A stretch of DNA of 64,000 bases from Nocardia salmonicida NBRC 13393 (GTDB lineage Bacteria; Actinomycetota; Actinomycetes; Mycobacteriales; Mycobacteriaceae): assembly GCF_001613085.1 (NCBI RefSeq), contig NZ_BDBR01000012.1, positions 186,001 through 250,000 on the forward strand, given 5' to 3'. This document shows positions 26,120 through 35,889 of this stretch, in pieces. The notes beneath the pieces were generated by a model, which had not been told where the DNA came from, did not search any database, and worked only from the letters and a program-made list of their open reading frames with translations. The position numbers were made by a program, and so were the translations under genes. Position 1 is the stretch's first letter. Every line of letters begins with the position of its first letter.

Positions 26120-27583
26120 ATGTCCAAATTCATCGACCGCGTCGTGCTGCATGTTCGTGCCGGTAGAGGTGGACACGGTTGCGCCTCGGTGCATCGTGAG
26201 AAGTTCAAGCCGCTCGGCGGGCCCGACGGCGGCAACGGCGGCAGCGGTGGCGACGTGATCCTGGAGGTCGACGCCAACGTCCACACCCTGCTCGATTTCC
26301 ACTTCCATCCCAACGCCAAGGCAGGCAACGGCAAGCCGGGCGAGGGCAGCAACCGGGAGGGCAAGAACGGCGCCGACCTGGTGCTGCAGGTCCCCGACGG
26401 CACGGTCGTCGTCGATGACGACGGCAAGGTGGTCTGCGACCTCGTCGGCGCGGGCAACCGATTCATCATCGCCCGTGGCGGCCGCGGTGGCCTCGGCAAC
26501 GCCTCGCTGGCGTCGAAGGCCCGCAAGGCGCCCGGTTTCGCGCTGCTCGGTGAAGAGGGCGACGAGGTCGATGTCGTTCTCGAGCTGAAGTCGGTCGCCG
26601 ACGTCGGACTGGTCGGTTTCCCGTCCGCGGGCAAGTCGTCGCTGGTCTCGGTGCTGTCCGCGGCAAAGCCGAAGATCGCCGATTATCCGTTCACCACGCT
26701 GGTTCCCAACCTGGGCGTCGTGCTCTCCGGTGACACGACCTTCACCATCGCCGACGTGCCCGGCCTGATCCCCGGCGCCAGCGAAGGCCGCGGCCTCGGC
26801 CTGGACTTCCTGCGCCACATCGAACGCTGCGCGGTGCTCGCCCACGTCGTCGACTGTGCGACCCTGGAACCCGGCCGTGACCCGGTCTCCGACGTCGACG
26901 CGCTCGAAGCCGAGCTTGCCGCCTACAAGCCCGCTTTGTCCGGTGACGCCAGCCTCGGCGATCTGGCCGACCGCCCGCGCGTGGTGATCCTCAACAAGAC
27001 CGACGTGCCCGATGCGGCCGAGCTGGCCGAAATGGTGTCCGCCGAGTTCGCTGAACGTGGCTGGCCGGTGTTCGAGATCTCCGCCGTGAGCCGCGCGGGC
27101 CTGCGCCCGTTGACTTTCGCGCTGGCCGACATGGTTCGTCAGTATCGCGAGGATCACCCCAAGGCCGCGCCCAAGCGCACCATCATCCGCCCGATCGCGA
27201 CCGACGAGACCGGTTTCAGCGTCATCGCCGACCCGGAGGAGGCGGGTGGTTTCATCGTGCGTGGCACTCGCCCCGAGCGCTGGATCCGGCAGACCGATTT
27301 CAACAACGACGAGGCCGTCGGCTATCTGGCCGACCGCTTGGCTCGCCTCGGTGTCGAAGCCGAGCTGGTCAAGCAGGGCGCGCAGCCGGGTTGCCCGGTC
27401 ACCATCGCCGGTGTCACCTTCGAATGGGAGCCGATGATCTCGGCGGGCGTCGATATGCAGCCGACCGGCCGCGGTACCGACCTCCGGCTCGAGACCAACG
27501 ACCGTATCGGTGCGGCCGAGCGCAAGCTCGCCTCGCAGGCGCGGCGCGGTCTGCTCGACGAAAACGGTGAGCGAAAAGAGTGA
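26120..27583 (+). CDS. obg: GTPase Obg (CgtA)
   Basis: Ribosome-associated GTPase acting in 50S assembly and growth control. The 487-residue protein has the glycine-rich Obg fold (residues 1-160, with [19 protein letters not shown]), the G1 motif [10 protein letters not shown] near 170, G3 [20 protein letters not shown] near 216, G4 NKTD near 293, and a C-terminal OCT domain (~340-430) followed by a basic tail. GAAGGAGGAG precedes ATG 26120. The gene order rplU-rpmA-obg-proB is the usual one. Confidence 0.97.
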   Translation: MSKFIDRVVLHVRAGRGGHGCASVHREKFKPLGGPDGGNGGSGGDVILEVDANVHTLLDFHFHPNAKAGNGKPGEGSNREGKNGADLVLQVPDGTVVVDDDGKVVCDLVGAGNRFIIARGGRGGLGNASLASKARKAPGFALLGEEGDEVDVVLELKSVADVGLVGFPSAGKSSLVSVLSAAKPKIADYPFTTLVPNLGVVLSGDTTFTIADVPGLIPGASEGRGLGLDFLRHIERCAVLAHVVDCATLEPGRDPVSDVDALEAELAAYKPALSGDASLGDLADRPRVVILNKTDVPDAAELAEMVSAEFAERGWPVFEISAVSRAGLRPLTFALADMVRQYREDHPKAAPKRTIIRPIATDETGFSVIADPEEAGGFIVRGTRPERWIRQTDFNNDEAVGYLADRLARLGVEAELVKQGAQPGCPVTIAGVTFEWEPMISAGVDMQPTGRGTDLRLETNDRIGAAERKLASQARRGLLDENGERKE

Positions 27584-27689
27584 GAGTGGTCGCGTTCGGC
27601 GAAATTCGCTGTCGGACAAGACCATTGGATGGGCATACTGCGATGGGTTGGCGAGGTAGCTCGGTGATCACGGTGCAGGGAGTTGGACG

Positions 27690-28805
27690 ATGCAGGTGGA
27701 TTCGGAGCTGAGTCAGGGGCGCGCGGCGATCGTGTCGGCGCGCACCGTCGTGGTGAAGATCGGTTCGTCGGCGTTGACCAGCCTCGAAGGCGGGCTCGAC
27801 ACCGGTCGACTCGATCTGCTGGCCGACGCGGTCGAAGCCCGCATGCGGGCGGGATCGGACGTGGTGGTCGTGTCCTCGGGCGCGATCGGTGCGGGACTCG
27901 CACCGCTCGGCCTGTCGAAGCGGCCCAAGGACCTGGCGACCAAGCAGGCCGCGGCCAGCGTCGGCCAGCTGGCTCTCGCCCACGCCTGGGGTACCTCGTT
28001 CGCCCGCTATGACCGCACCGTCGGCCAGATCCTGCTCTCCGCCGACGATTTCGCCCGTCGCGAGCATCACCGCAACGCCCAGCGCACCCTTGACCGATTG
28101 CGTTCGCTCGGCGCGATCGCGGTGGTGAACGAGAACGACACCGTCGCCACCGAGGAGATCCGCTTCGGCGACAACGACCGACTGGCCGCTCTGGTGGCGC
28201 ACCTGGTGGGTGCCGAAGCGCTGATCCTGCTGTCGGATGTGGCCGGCCTCTACGACGGTGACCCGCGCAAGGGTGCCGCCAATTTCATCCCCGAGGTGCG
28301 CGGCAGCGCCGACCTCGACGGCGTCATCGCGGGCAGCGGTGGCGCGCTCGGCACCGGCGGCATGGCTTCCAAGCTCTCCGCCGCCCGCCTGGCCGCCGAC
28401 GCGGGCATCCCCGTCCTGCTGGCCTCGGCCGCCGACGCTTCGTCCGCTCTCACCGACGGCATGGTGGGTACCGCTTTCGCCGCGCGCCCGATCCGCCTGT
28501 CCGGCCGCAAGTTCTGGGTCCGGCACGCCGCCGACCCCCGTGGCGCGGTGATGCTCGACGCGGGTGCGGTGGACGCGGTGGCGCAACGCCATTCGCTGCT
28601 GGCGGCAGGCATCACCGGCATTCGCGGCCGCTTCTTCGGCGGCGATGTGGTCGATCTGGTCGGTCCCGACGACGAGGTCGTCGCCCGTGGCGTCATCGAA
28701 TACGACAGCACCGAACTCACCACCATGCTCGGTCGCTCGACCACCGACCTCCCCGACACCATGCAGCGCCCCGTCATCCACGCCGACGACCTCGTCAAGG
28801 TTTGA
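27690..28805 (+). CDS. proB: Glutamate 5-kinase
   Basis: First step of proline synthesis: phosphorylates glutamate. The 371-residue protein has the amino-acid kinase domain ([62 protein letters not shown]) and a C-terminal PUA domain from about 285, with [22 protein letters not shown] lies before ATG 27690. The second enzyme, ProA, is 12 kb downstream. The gene ends 13 bases from the stop of the convergent PPE-like gene. Confidence 0.97.
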   Translation: MQVDSELSQGRAAIVSARTVVVKIGSSALTSLEGGLDTGRLDLLADAVEARMRAGSDVVVVSSGAIGAGLAPLGLSKRPKDLATKQAAASVGQLALAHAWGTSFARYDRTVGQILLSADDFARREHHRNAQRTLDRLRSLGAIAVVNENDTVATEEIRFGDNDRLAALVAHLVGAEALILLSDVAGLYDGDPRKGAANFIPEVRGSADLDGVIAGSGGALGTGGMASKLSAARLAADAGIPVLLASAADASSALTDGMVGTAFAARPIRLSGRKFWVRHAADPRGAVMLDAGAVDAVAQRHSLLAAGITGIRGRFFGGDVVDLVGPDDEVVARGVIEYDSTELTTMLGRSTTDLPDTMQRPVIHADDLVKV

Positions 28806-28818
28806 TCCGCCCGACGAA

Positions 28819-30312
28819 CTACCGCCGTGGTGGAACCACTCCAGGCTGTGCGGTGTCGGTAGGTGGTGCGGGCCGGACAGGTTCCGGCGGGCCTTCGGTC
28901 CCGGGAACCGGTCCCGTGACGCCGGGCTGACCGCCGGGGTCGGACATGTCGGGCATGCCTGGCAGCGGAAGTGGTTGTGGCGCTTGGCGACCGGGCGGGG
29001 CAGGGGAGGCCGGTTGCTCCGAGGTCGGCGGGGGCACGTTCGGCTGCGGCGTCGACTCGGTGGCAGGCGGCTGTGGGGACGGCGAGACCGGCGGTGGCGC
29101 GGGGGTTTCCGTCGTCGGCGGAGCCTCCACGGTCGGTGGCTTCGGGGCAGGCGGATTCGAATCCTGCTGTGTCGGTAGCTGGCTCGGCGGTGAAGGCGGG
29201 GGCGTGGGTGTCTCGCTGGGCGAACTCGTCGGGGCCTGGCTCTGCGGAGCGGGCGGTTCGGTGGAGGGTGCGGGTGGTTCGGGTGCTGGCGCTTCGGTGG
29301 GCGGCGCGGGCGTTTCCGACGGCGGCCCGGGAGCTTGGGCGGATGGCGCGCTCGGTGGTGCGGGTGCTTCGGAAGTGGGTACGGGCGCTTCGGTGGGCGG
29401 TGCGGGCGCTTCGCTTGTGGGAGCGGGCGGCTCGGTAGTGGAAGTGGGCGCTTGAGTGGATGGCGCAGGCGGCTCGGTGGTAGGAGCCGGCGCTCGAGTA
29501 GTTGGCGCGGGCGGCTCGGTAGTGGGAGCGGGTGTGCCCGGTGTCGGAGACGGTGAAGTAGAGCCCTGGGGCGCAGGGCTTTCCGTCGGTGCCGGAGTCC
29601 GGTCTGTAGGTTCTTCGCCCGGCGTCACAGTGGTGCCGGGCGCTGGGGTCTCAGTGGATCCCGGGTCCTGCGGCGATTCCGGCGAATTGCCCTGTGGTGC
29701 CGAGGGACTCGTGCCAGGGCTCGGCGTCGACCCGTTGCCCTGCGAGGGCGAGCCCCCTCGACCCGACGGCGCTTCCGCCTCCCCGGGCGCGATGGGCAAC
29801 GCTGGAACACCCGTTCCGGCAAGCGAATACGCCGGCTTGTAGATCATGTTCATCGCCAGCACCGCTTCCTGGCGCAGTGCCTCGGCCGCCATCTGCGCAT
29901 CGATCACCTGCGCGGACTCGAGCAGACGGGCGATCGCCCCGATCGGACCCGACCCGCCCGGCGCGACGACAGCCAGCTTCACGGCTTCGGCGGCCGCGGC
30001 GACACCACCGAGGCGGGCGCCGACTTCGGCCATCACCACAGCGAGTTCGTCGATGGAGGCGGCGAAGCTGCGGGTGCTCGCGGCGGCGGCATCGGCGGCG
30101 GTTCCGGTCCAGCCGGTTTCGTTGATCACCCGGTCGGCGCCGGATTTGGTCAGCGGCATCGAGCTGGTGAGAGTAGCGGCGGTCTCCAGCCACGTCATCG
30201 ACGCGCCGAGGATGGCGCCGGCGTCGATCTGCTGGGCGCGCGTGTAGATCTGTTCGTGCGGCATGGATTCGAAATGTTCCATCGCACTGATGTAGGTGGG
30301 GTCGGTGCTCAT
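28819..30312 (-). CDS. PPE/WXG100-like type VII substrate with proline-rich tail
   Basis: Likely substrate of an ESX (type VII) secretion system. Residues 1-160 are helical and resemble the PPE/WXG100 core: a short N-terminus, then a WxG turn as NETGWTGTAADAAAASTRSF near 65-84 and a long Ala-rich helix. From about residue 175 to 497 the chain is almost wholly Pro, Ala, Thr, Ser and Glu with imperfect TEPPAPTT/SEAPAPPT units; no other domain is seen. ATG 30312 overlaps the TGA of the upstream partner gene. The tail may span or bind the cell wall; this is inference. Confidence 0.78.
   Translation of the reverse strand: MSTDPTYISAMEHFESMPHEQIYTRAQQIDAGAILGASMTWLETAATLTSSMPLTKSGADRVINETGWTGTAADAAAASTRSFAASIDELAVVMAEVGARLGGVAAAAEAVKLAVVAPGGSGPIGAIARLLESAQVIDAQMAAEALRQEAVLAMNMIYKPAYSLAGTGVPALPIAPGEAEAPSGRGGSPSQGNGSTPSPGTSPSAPQGNSPESPQDPGSTETPAPGTTVTPGEEPTDRTPAPTESPAPQGSTSPSPTPGTPAPTTEPPAPTTRAPAPTTEPPAPSTQAPTSTTEPPAPTSEAPAPPTEAPVPTSEAPAPPSAPSAQAPGPPSETPAPPTEAPAPEPPAPSTEPPAPQSQAPTSSPSETPTPPPSPPSQLPTQQDSNPPAPKPPTVEAPPTTETPAPPPVSPSPQPPATESTPQPNVPPPTSEQPASPAPPGRQAPQPLPLPGMPDMSDPGGQPGVTGPVPGTEGPPEPVRPAPPTDTAQPGVVPPRR
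29220..29560 (-). repeat. Degenerate short tandem repeats coding the Pro-rich tail
   Basis: The strand coding the tail repeats short units that translate as (T/S)(E/T)(P/A)PAP(T/P), seen on the + strand as recurring GCGGGCGGCTCGGTGG-like blocks. Unit length is irregular, so it has probably grown by slippage and recombination. Confidence 0.6.
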
Positions 30313-30683
30313 CCGCGCACCCTCGTATCGACGGCGCGCAGCGCGGCGGCCGCGGCGGCGTCGGCTTCCTCGTAGAGGCCCGCGCTGAGCAGGAACGCCT
30401 CCTTCATCCGGTAGGCCGCTTCGATGTAGCGGTCGAGCAGTTCGGCGGCGTCACGTGCCTTGTGCGCGAAGCCCGCTTGCAACTGCTGGGCGGAGACGAA
30501 ACCGCCGAAACCCTCTGTCTCGGCAGCATTCTCGAGCCCCTGACGCAACTGGGCGAGATGCTCGGCCTGCTGTTCGTAGAGGTCGGCGCACCGACGTGCG
30601 GCATCGGGGTCGAAACTGAATGTCCCCGCCGCGGCGGCACTGCGGAACCGGGAGATCTCGGCTCTGCTGCTCTCGATCGTCAT
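30309..30683 (-). CDS. Small helical type VII partner protein (PE/Esx-like)
   Basis: A 124-residue, all-helical protein expected to pair with the PPE-like product. It lacks a clear WxG motif but has GFGGFVSAQQLQAGF at mid-length and YEEAD near residue 104, which fits the YxxxD/E secretion signal carried by the C-terminal part of one partner of ESX heterodimers. GGAGGGGAGA lies a few bases before ATG 30683. It overlaps the PPE-like gene by four bases (ATGA) and follows espG by 35 bases, so the three form an operon. Confidence 0.75.
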   Translation of the reverse strand: MTIESSRAEISRFRSAAAAGTFSFDPDAARRCADLYEQQAEHLAQLRQGLENAAETEGFGGFVSAQQLQAGFAHKARDAAELLDRYIEAAYRMKEAFLLSAGLYEEADAAAAAALRAVDTRVRG

Positions 30684-30718
30684 CGCGTCTCCCCTCCAGA
30701 TGAAGCGTGGAGTCCAGA

Positions 30719-31450
30719 TTAGCCGGACCTTCTGCTGTGTGAACTGTGCGCAGGCACCAACCTTCGCTGTAACTGTGCCGCTAGTTGACCAGTGGACGCA
30801 GGCACCACGTGCACGGTTTCGCCCGCTCGCAGCAGGTATCGACCATCGTTGGCCACATCGATCCAGCTGTAGTGCACCGGCGGACTCGGCGCCGGACGGT
30901 CGAGCCCGGTTTCGATGCGGATGTGGCCCTCGGCGGTGTGCGGCCTGCGCAGTAATCGCTGGATGCGTGGCACGGCGGGATGGGTCGCGAGCACCGCTTC
31001 CTCGTCGCGCACGGCGTCGGTCGCGGCCTCGCGCGCGGGTTCGCGACCGGGCGGAGTATCGGGCAGACAGGCCGCCACGCGGGCGCCGATCCCCGCGGTG
31101 TGCCCGATCGAAACACGCACGCTGCCACCGTAATCGGGCCGGGTACTCGGATCCTGCACCACAAGTACCGCATGGTCGTAGACCGCGCAGGCGAGTAGCC
31201 GGATTTCGCTGCCGGGAGTATGGGCGCCGCCCACCAGCACTACCCTGACGTGCGGTTCGGCGATGATCCGCAGACAGGCAGCCAGGTCGGGGTCGCCCCC
31301 GGGTAGTCGGTCGCGTAGTCCCGTGCGCAATCGGGCCGCGTCGTTCTCGGTGCGCGGTGACTCGAGCACGCGCAGCGGAAACGGCATGCGGTCCTGACCC
31401 GATTCCCGCCAGACGTGCGCGAATTCGTCAGCGGTGAAGGTCCATCCCAT
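30719..31450 (-). CDS. espG: EspG-family type VII secretion chaperone
   Basis: Cytosolic chaperone that in mycobacteria binds the tip of cognate PE-PPE pairs and hands them to the ESX machine. The 243-residue product starts MGWTFTADEFAHVWRE and continues DRMPFPLRVLESPRT, with VRVSIGHTAGIGARVAACLP in the second half and YSWIDVANDGRYLLRAGETV near the end, all typical of nocardial EspG proteins. ATG 31450 is preferred because GGGA lies six bases upstream; ATG 31462 adds four residues. It heads the operon with the Esx-like and PPE-like genes. No ecc or mycP genes are nearby. Confidence 0.85.
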   Translation of the reverse strand: MGWTFTADEFAHVWRESGQDRMPFPLRVLESPRTENDAARLRTGLRDRLPGGDPDLAACLRIIAEPHVRVVLVGGAHTPGSEIRLLACAVYDHAVLVVQDPSTRPDYGGSVRVSIGHTAGIGARVAACLPDTPPGREPAREAATDAVRDEEAVLATHPAVPRIQRLLRRPHTAEGHIRIETGLDRPAPSPPVHYSWIDVANDGRYLLRAGETVHVVPASTGQLAAQLQRRLVPAHSSHSRRSG

Positions 31451-31557
31451 TGCCGATCCCATCCTTACCGAACCAGGACGAGGGACAGCCTAACCCGCGG
31501 TATCCGATTCCGGCGTGCCGATAAGGTCCCATCCGCCCGAATGGAATCTTTTGCCGC

Positions 31558-32508
31558 TCAGTAACCCCGCGCGGTGTCGATGATCGCTTCCAACGGCTCA
31601 CCCACGACGAATCGCGCCACATTCGCGCCGACATGATCGGCGAACGCCGCCAACCGCAGCTGGGGTGGGTTCGAATCGTGCGGGGTGATGATCGCGTTCG
31701 GCAGAGTCCACAGCGGATGCCCGTCGGGCAGCGGTTCCGGGTCGGTGACGTCGAGTCCGGCGCCACCGATCAATCCGCCGGTGAGCGCGTCGACCAGCGC
31801 GTCGGTGTCGATCAGGCTGCCACGGGCCACATTGATCACCCACGACGACGGCTTGAGCCTGGCCAGTTCGTCCGCGCCGATGAGGTGGCGGGTCTGCGCC
31901 GTCGCCGGTGCCGCGACCACCACATGATCGGTATGCGACCACACCCGCGCGAGCTGATCGGTGGACACCGTCTCGACATCGGCGGGAATGCCGTGACCGC
32001 TCACCGGGCGTCCCGACCGGTTCACCGCGATCACATGGGCGCCCAGCGGCGCCAGCATCGGGATCAACGCGCGCCCGATCCCGCCCGCGCCGACGATCGT
32101 CACGGTCTTGCCGCGCAGCGAGCCGATGTGCGGGAAGAACTCGCGCTGCTGCCACGACGTCGCGCGCAACTGCTCGGGCAGATACCGCACCCCGGCCAGC
32201 AACATCATCAGCGCGTGCTCGGCGACACTGTGCGAGAACGCCCCGGCCGCGGAGGTGAACAGCACATCCGGGTGTGCGGTGAACACGCCGACGTCGAAGA
32301 AGTCCTCGATCCCCGCGGCGGGCAACTGCGCCCAGCGCACCGACGCGGGCAGGGTCGTCGGAAAGTCGCCGGGTTTGCCGGTCCAGATCAGTGCGTCGGC
32401 CTCCGCGAGCTCACCGACCCGAGCGCCCGCCCCGACTACCGCTTTCTCGAGCAAGCGCGGCGCCGGCTGGTCCGGGGCGATCGCGATCGTGGTCGCGGAA
32501 TCCTGCAC
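31558..32508 (-). CDS. D-isomer 2-hydroxyacid dehydrogenase
   Basis: NAD(P)-dependent oxidoreductase interconverting a 2-hydroxy acid and a 2-oxo acid; substrate unknown. The 316-residue protein has the Rossmann motif TVTIVGAGGIGRALIP near residue 138, the substrate-binding arginine in INVARGSLIDTDAL, the acid in GLDVTDPEPLPDGHPLW and the catalytic histidine in IITPHDSNPP. AGGAGG (32514-32519) sits five bases before GTG 32508. The GhrA-like glyoxylate/hydroxypyruvate reductases are the nearest type. It stands between the ESX module and the LigD-type polymerase gene. Confidence 0.9.
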   Translation of the reverse strand: MQDSATTIAIAPDQPAPRLLEKAVVGAGARVGELAEADALIWTGKPGDFPTTLPASVRWAQLPAAGIEDFFDVGVFTAHPDVLFTSAAGAFSHSVAEHALMMLLAGVRYLPEQLRATSWQQREFFPHIGSLRGKTVTIVGAGGIGRALIPMLAPLGAHVIAVNRSGRPVSGHGIPADVETVSTDQLARVWSHTDHVVVAAPATAQTRHLIGADELARLKPSSWVINVARGSLIDTDALVDALTGGLIGGAGLDVTDPEPLPDGHPLWTLPNAIITPHDSNPPQLRLAAFADHVGANVARFVVGEPLEAIIDTARGY

Positions 32509-32650
32509 TGAAGCCTCCTGGGTCGATCGGCTGTCTGCGCCGCATTGCGCGGCTCGAGCGCTGTCATCGGCGCCGCACACGGTCGCCGGACTCTGATTCT
32601 TCCTCGTCGCTGTCCACGGCGCGGCCGCACCCTCCCCGTGCGCGGACGGT

Positions 32651-33610
32651 TCACGATTCGTCGAGGTCGACGGGCTCCTCGACGCCGTGCCGATCGGCCA
32701 GTTCCAGCAGGGGAGCGATGTCGAAGACGGCCTGGTCCATGTCGGCCTGCAGATCGCCGAGCTCGGCGTATCGGGCGGGCACGGTCTGGATGGTGAAGTC
32801 GCGCGGGGCGATGTCGTCGATCTCGGTCCAGCGAACCGGGGTCGACACGGTCGCCTCCGGGACGCCCCGCACGGAGTAGGCCGCGGCGATGGTGTGGTCG
32901 CGTGCGTTCTGGTTGTAGTCGACGAACAGCTGCGCGGGATCGCGGTCTTTGCGCCACCAGGCCGTCGTCACATCCTCGGGCGCGCGCCGCTGCACCTCCT
33001 GCGCGAACGCGAGCGCCGCCCGTCGGACCTGTCCGAACCCGTACTCAGGCGCGATCCGCACATACACGTGCAGCCCGGACCCACCGGAGGTCTTCGGCCA
33101 GCCGACGGCCCCGAGCTCGTCGAGTACCTCGTGCACCACCCCGGCCACCCGCTGCACCCGCGACCACGGGCAGTCCGGCATCGGATCGAGGTCGATGCGC
33201 CATTCGTCGGGTGACTCGGTATCGGTAGCCCGCGAATTCCACGGATGGAACTCCACCGTGGACATCTGCACCGCCCAGATCACGTCCGCGAGCTCGCGCA
33301 CGCACAGCTCGTCGGCATGCCTGCCGTAGCGCGGGAAATGCACGCGCACCGTCGAAATCCAGTCCGGCGCACCGGCGGGCACCCGCTTCTGATGCACCTT
33401 TCCGCCAGGGAGACCTTTGGGGAATCGGTGCAGCATGCAGGGCCGATCCCGCAAGGCGTTGACGATCCCGTCCCCGACGCTCAGGTAGTACTGCGCCAGG
33501 TCGAGCTTGGTCACGCCGAGCTCGGGAAAGTACACCCGGCCGGGATTGCTGACCCGCACCGTGTGCTCACCCACCGAGAGTTCGACCGCGGGCGCCGCAG
33601 ACTTGGCCAC
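32651..33610 (-). CDS. LigD-type primase-polymerase (PolDom) protein
   Basis: Stand-alone relative of the polymerase domain of DNA ligase D, an archaeo-eukaryotic primase fold that adds ribonucleotides or deoxyribonucleotides in end joining or gap repair. The 319-residue protein has MLHRFPKGLPGGKVHQKRVP near residue 56, VIWAVQMSTVEFHPWNSR near 107, the metal-binding EWRIDLDPMPDCPW near 134 and TSGGSGLHVYVRI near 170. No ligase or nuclease domain is attached, and no ku gene is seen. GTG 33610 follows a -10 (TATCGT) by seven bases. Confidence 0.92.
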   Translation of the reverse strand: MAKSAAPAVELSVGEHTVRVSNPGRVYFPELGVTKLDLAQYYLSVGDGIVNALRDRPCMLHRFPKGLPGGKVHQKRVPAGAPDWISTVRVHFPRYGRHADELCVRELADVIWAVQMSTVEFHPWNSRATDTESPDEWRIDLDPMPDCPWSRVQRVAGVVHEVLDELGAVGWPKTSGGSGLHVYVRIAPEYGFGQVRRAALAFAQEVQRRAPEDVTTAWWRKDRDPAQLFVDYNQNARDHTIAAAYSVRGVPEATVSTPVRWTEIDDIAPRDFTIQTVPARYAELGDLQADMDQAVFDIAPLLELADRHGVEEPVDLDES

Positions 33611-33617
33611 CCGCCCA

Positions 33618-33623
33618 ACGATA
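33618..33623 (-). promoter_or_regulatory. Leaderless -10 (TATCGT) of LigD-type gene
   Basis: On the reverse strand TATCGT ends seven bases before GTG 33610, just past the MMPL terminator hairpin. Confidence 0.5.
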
Positions 33624-33628
33624 GACGA

Positions 33629-33661
33629 GCAGGCCCGCTCCCGACGGGGGAGCGGACCTGC
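33629..33661 (-). terminator. Hairpin after the MMPL gene
   Basis: Bases 33629-33642 pair with 33648-33661 (14 positions; a G-U on the reverse-strand RNA) around a five-base loop, 28 bases beyond the MMPL stop and before the next promoter. Confidence 0.7.
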
Positions 33662-33689
33662 GTCGCGTGGTGCGTCGGACTGCTCGCTG

Positions 33690-35861
33690 TCAGCGGCTGT
33701 GCTCCGTCGGCGGCGTGTAGTAACTCTCGGCGTAGGAGTGCTGCGCCCAGCGCGACTCGGTGTCCTCGTCGCTGTCAGCACCGTGGCCGGGCCACCACGC
33801 ACGGCGCCCGAGCAACGCGGTCACCGCGGGAGTGAAGAACAGCGCCATGACGAACGCGGCGATCGCGATACCCACCGAGATGGCGAAGCCCATCTGCGCC
33901 AGAGTGCTGTTGCCCGCCAACATCATCGAGGCGAACGTCCCCGCCAGGATGAGACCGGCCGCGGCCACCGTCGGACCCGTATGGCGCACGGCCAGCGCCG
34001 CCGCTTCCCGTGGTGTGTGCCCCTCGCGGGCTTCCTCCCGCAAACGGGCGACCATGAGGATGTTGTAGTCGGTGCCCAGCGCGACGACGAACAGGTACAT
34101 GATCACCGGCAGCGTGAAGATCAGGCCGTTCTCACCCTGGATCTGCTGGAACACCAACACCGTCGCACCGAGCGTCGCGGCGAAGCCGAGGAACACCGAG
34201 GCCATCAGGTACCAGGGGGCGACGAGACTGCGCAGCAGCAGCGCCAGTACGAGCATGATCAGGATCGCGGCCACCGGGAACACGATCGCGTAGTCGTGGT
34301 TCATCGCGTCCTTGAAGTCCACGAACACCGCGGTCATGCCGCCGACCGCCGCCGTGGCCCCCTCGGGCGCCGCTTGATGCGCGACCTCACGCAGCGGACC
34401 GGCCACCGTGTCGAGTGCGGCATCGGATTCCGGCGTCTCGGTGAGCGTCACCTGGAAGCTCGCGATGGTCCGATCCGGCGACAGCTGCGCCTGCCCGACC
34501 TGCCCGACGCCCTCGACCTGGGTCAACGCCGTCCGGTAGCTCGTGAGCTGGTCATCGCGCAGCGGCCCACCGGGCGAGTGCAACAGCACATCGGAGGGCT
34601 GGGTGGCGCCCGCGGGCATGCCTTTGAGTAGCTCGGTGGTGAAGACCACCGATTCGGAGGCGTCGGAGGTGGACCCCGAGCTCAGATCGAAGGTCGGGTT
34701 GAAGCCGATCGCGAACACCCCGAGCGCAACCAGCACGCCGCCGGAGGCGACGGCGAACACGCCGGGCCGCCTGCCCATCGCCGCGCCGATCGCGCCGAAT
34801 CGGGCGCCCCGCGGCTCGACCTGCCAGGCTTTCGACGGCCAGAACACCTTGGTACCCAGCAGCGAGACGATCGCGGGCACCAGCGTGAGGCCGGCCAGCA
34901 GCGCCACCGCGACCGCGATCGCCAGCGCCGGACCCAGCGCCCGGAACATCCCGAGGCTCGACAGCGTCAGCGCCATGAACGCGATGATCACGGCGGCCGC
35001 CGCCGAGGTGATGGCCTCACCGACGCGGGCCACGGCATTGACCATCGCGGTCTTCGGCTCGTCGCCTGCCCGCAGCCGTTCCCGGTAGCGGAACATCAGG
35101 AACAGGATGTAGTCCGTCCCGACACCGAACAGCACGACCAGCAGGATCGCGCTGATCGAGGTGTCGATGTCGAGGTCGAATGCCTTGGCGGCCATCGCGA
35201 TCAGGCCGCTGACGGTACTCGAGATCGCACCGATGGTGATCACCGGCAGCAAGGCGATGACCGGGCTGCGGAAGATGATCAGCAGCAGCACCAGGATCAG
35301 GACGATCGTGGCGATGCCGATGATCGCCATGCCCTTCTCACCCTCCTCGGTCTGATCGAGGGTCTGCGCCGCCGTTCCGGTGATGCCTGCCTTCAACCCG
35401 GTGTCACGGACCTGCTCTCGCAGCTGCTCGCGCAGGCTCTTCACCGCCTCGCCCTGTGTCTTGTCGGCGGCGTCGGTCAGCTTGGTCATCTGTACCGCGA
35501 TGACCTGGATCAGACGGTTTTCCGACGGCGGAGTCACCTGAATGCCGGTGACGCCCTTGATGTTGCGTGCCGTGAGTGCGTCGGCGGTCGCGGTGACCGC
35601 GGCCGAGTCGTCATCGGTCAACGCCGCGCCGTCCGCGCGGACCACCACGATGAGAGAGGCAGGCGCGGCGTACTGCGGAAATGCCTGCTCCTGCAACTTC
35701 ATCGCTTGAATCGACTCGTAATGCGAAGGCAGGAACTCGGATTGGTCGGTGGTCGCGGTGAGCGTCGGGGCCGTCGACAACACGGCGACGATCGCGAGCA
35801 CCCACAGGCCGATCACTTTCCAGGGATGGTGAACGACGACGCGTCCCAGTCTGGCGAACAT
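33690..35861 (-). CDS. MMPL-family RND membrane transporter
   Basis: Probable exporter of lipids or drugs across the inner membrane, driven by proton flow. The 723-residue protein has one N-terminal helix, a periplasmic loop (~30-175), five to six helices with the GVGTDYILFLMFRYRERL motif near residue 250, a second loop (~385-520) and a second helix set with VVALGTDYNILMVARLREE near 592. These Gly-Thr-Asp-Tyr motifs carry the proton-relay residues of MMPL/RND proteins. A hydrophilic tail ends the chain. It follows the EXLDI-like gene by 28 bases, so the two probably form one operon. Confidence 0.93.
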   Translation of the reverse strand: MFARLGRVVVHHPWKVIGLWVLAIVAVLSTAPTLTATTDQSEFLPSHYESIQAMKLQEQAFPQYAAPASLIVVVRADGAALTDDDSAAVTATADALTARNIKGVTGIQVTPPSENRLIQVIAVQMTKLTDAADKTQGEAVKSLREQLREQVRDTGLKAGITGTAAQTLDQTEEGEKGMAIIGIATIVLILVLLLIIFRSPVIALLPVITIGAISSTVSGLIAMAAKAFDLDIDTSISAILLVVLFGVGTDYILFLMFRYRERLRAGDEPKTAMVNAVARVGEAITSAAAAVIIAFMALTLSSLGMFRALGPALAIAVAVALLAGLTLVPAIVSLLGTKVFWPSKAWQVEPRGARFGAIGAAMGRRPGVFAVASGGVLVALGVFAIGFNPTFDLSSGSTSDASESVVFTTELLKGMPAGATQPSDVLLHSPGGPLRDDQLTSYRTALTQVEGVGQVGQAQLSPDRTIASFQVTLTETPESDAALDTVAGPLREVAHQAAPEGATAAVGGMTAVFVDFKDAMNHDYAIVFPVAAILIMLVLALLLRSLVAPWYLMASVFLGFAATLGATVLVFQQIQGENGLIFTLPVIMYLFVVALGTDYNILMVARLREEAREGHTPREAAALAVRHTGPTVAAAGLILAGTFASMMLAGNSTLAQMGFAISVGIAIAAFVMALFFTPAVTALLGRRAWWPGHGADSDEDTESRWAQHSYAESYYTPPTEHSR

Positions 35862-35889
35862 GGTGGTAGGTCCTTTCCTGGCCTGCTGG

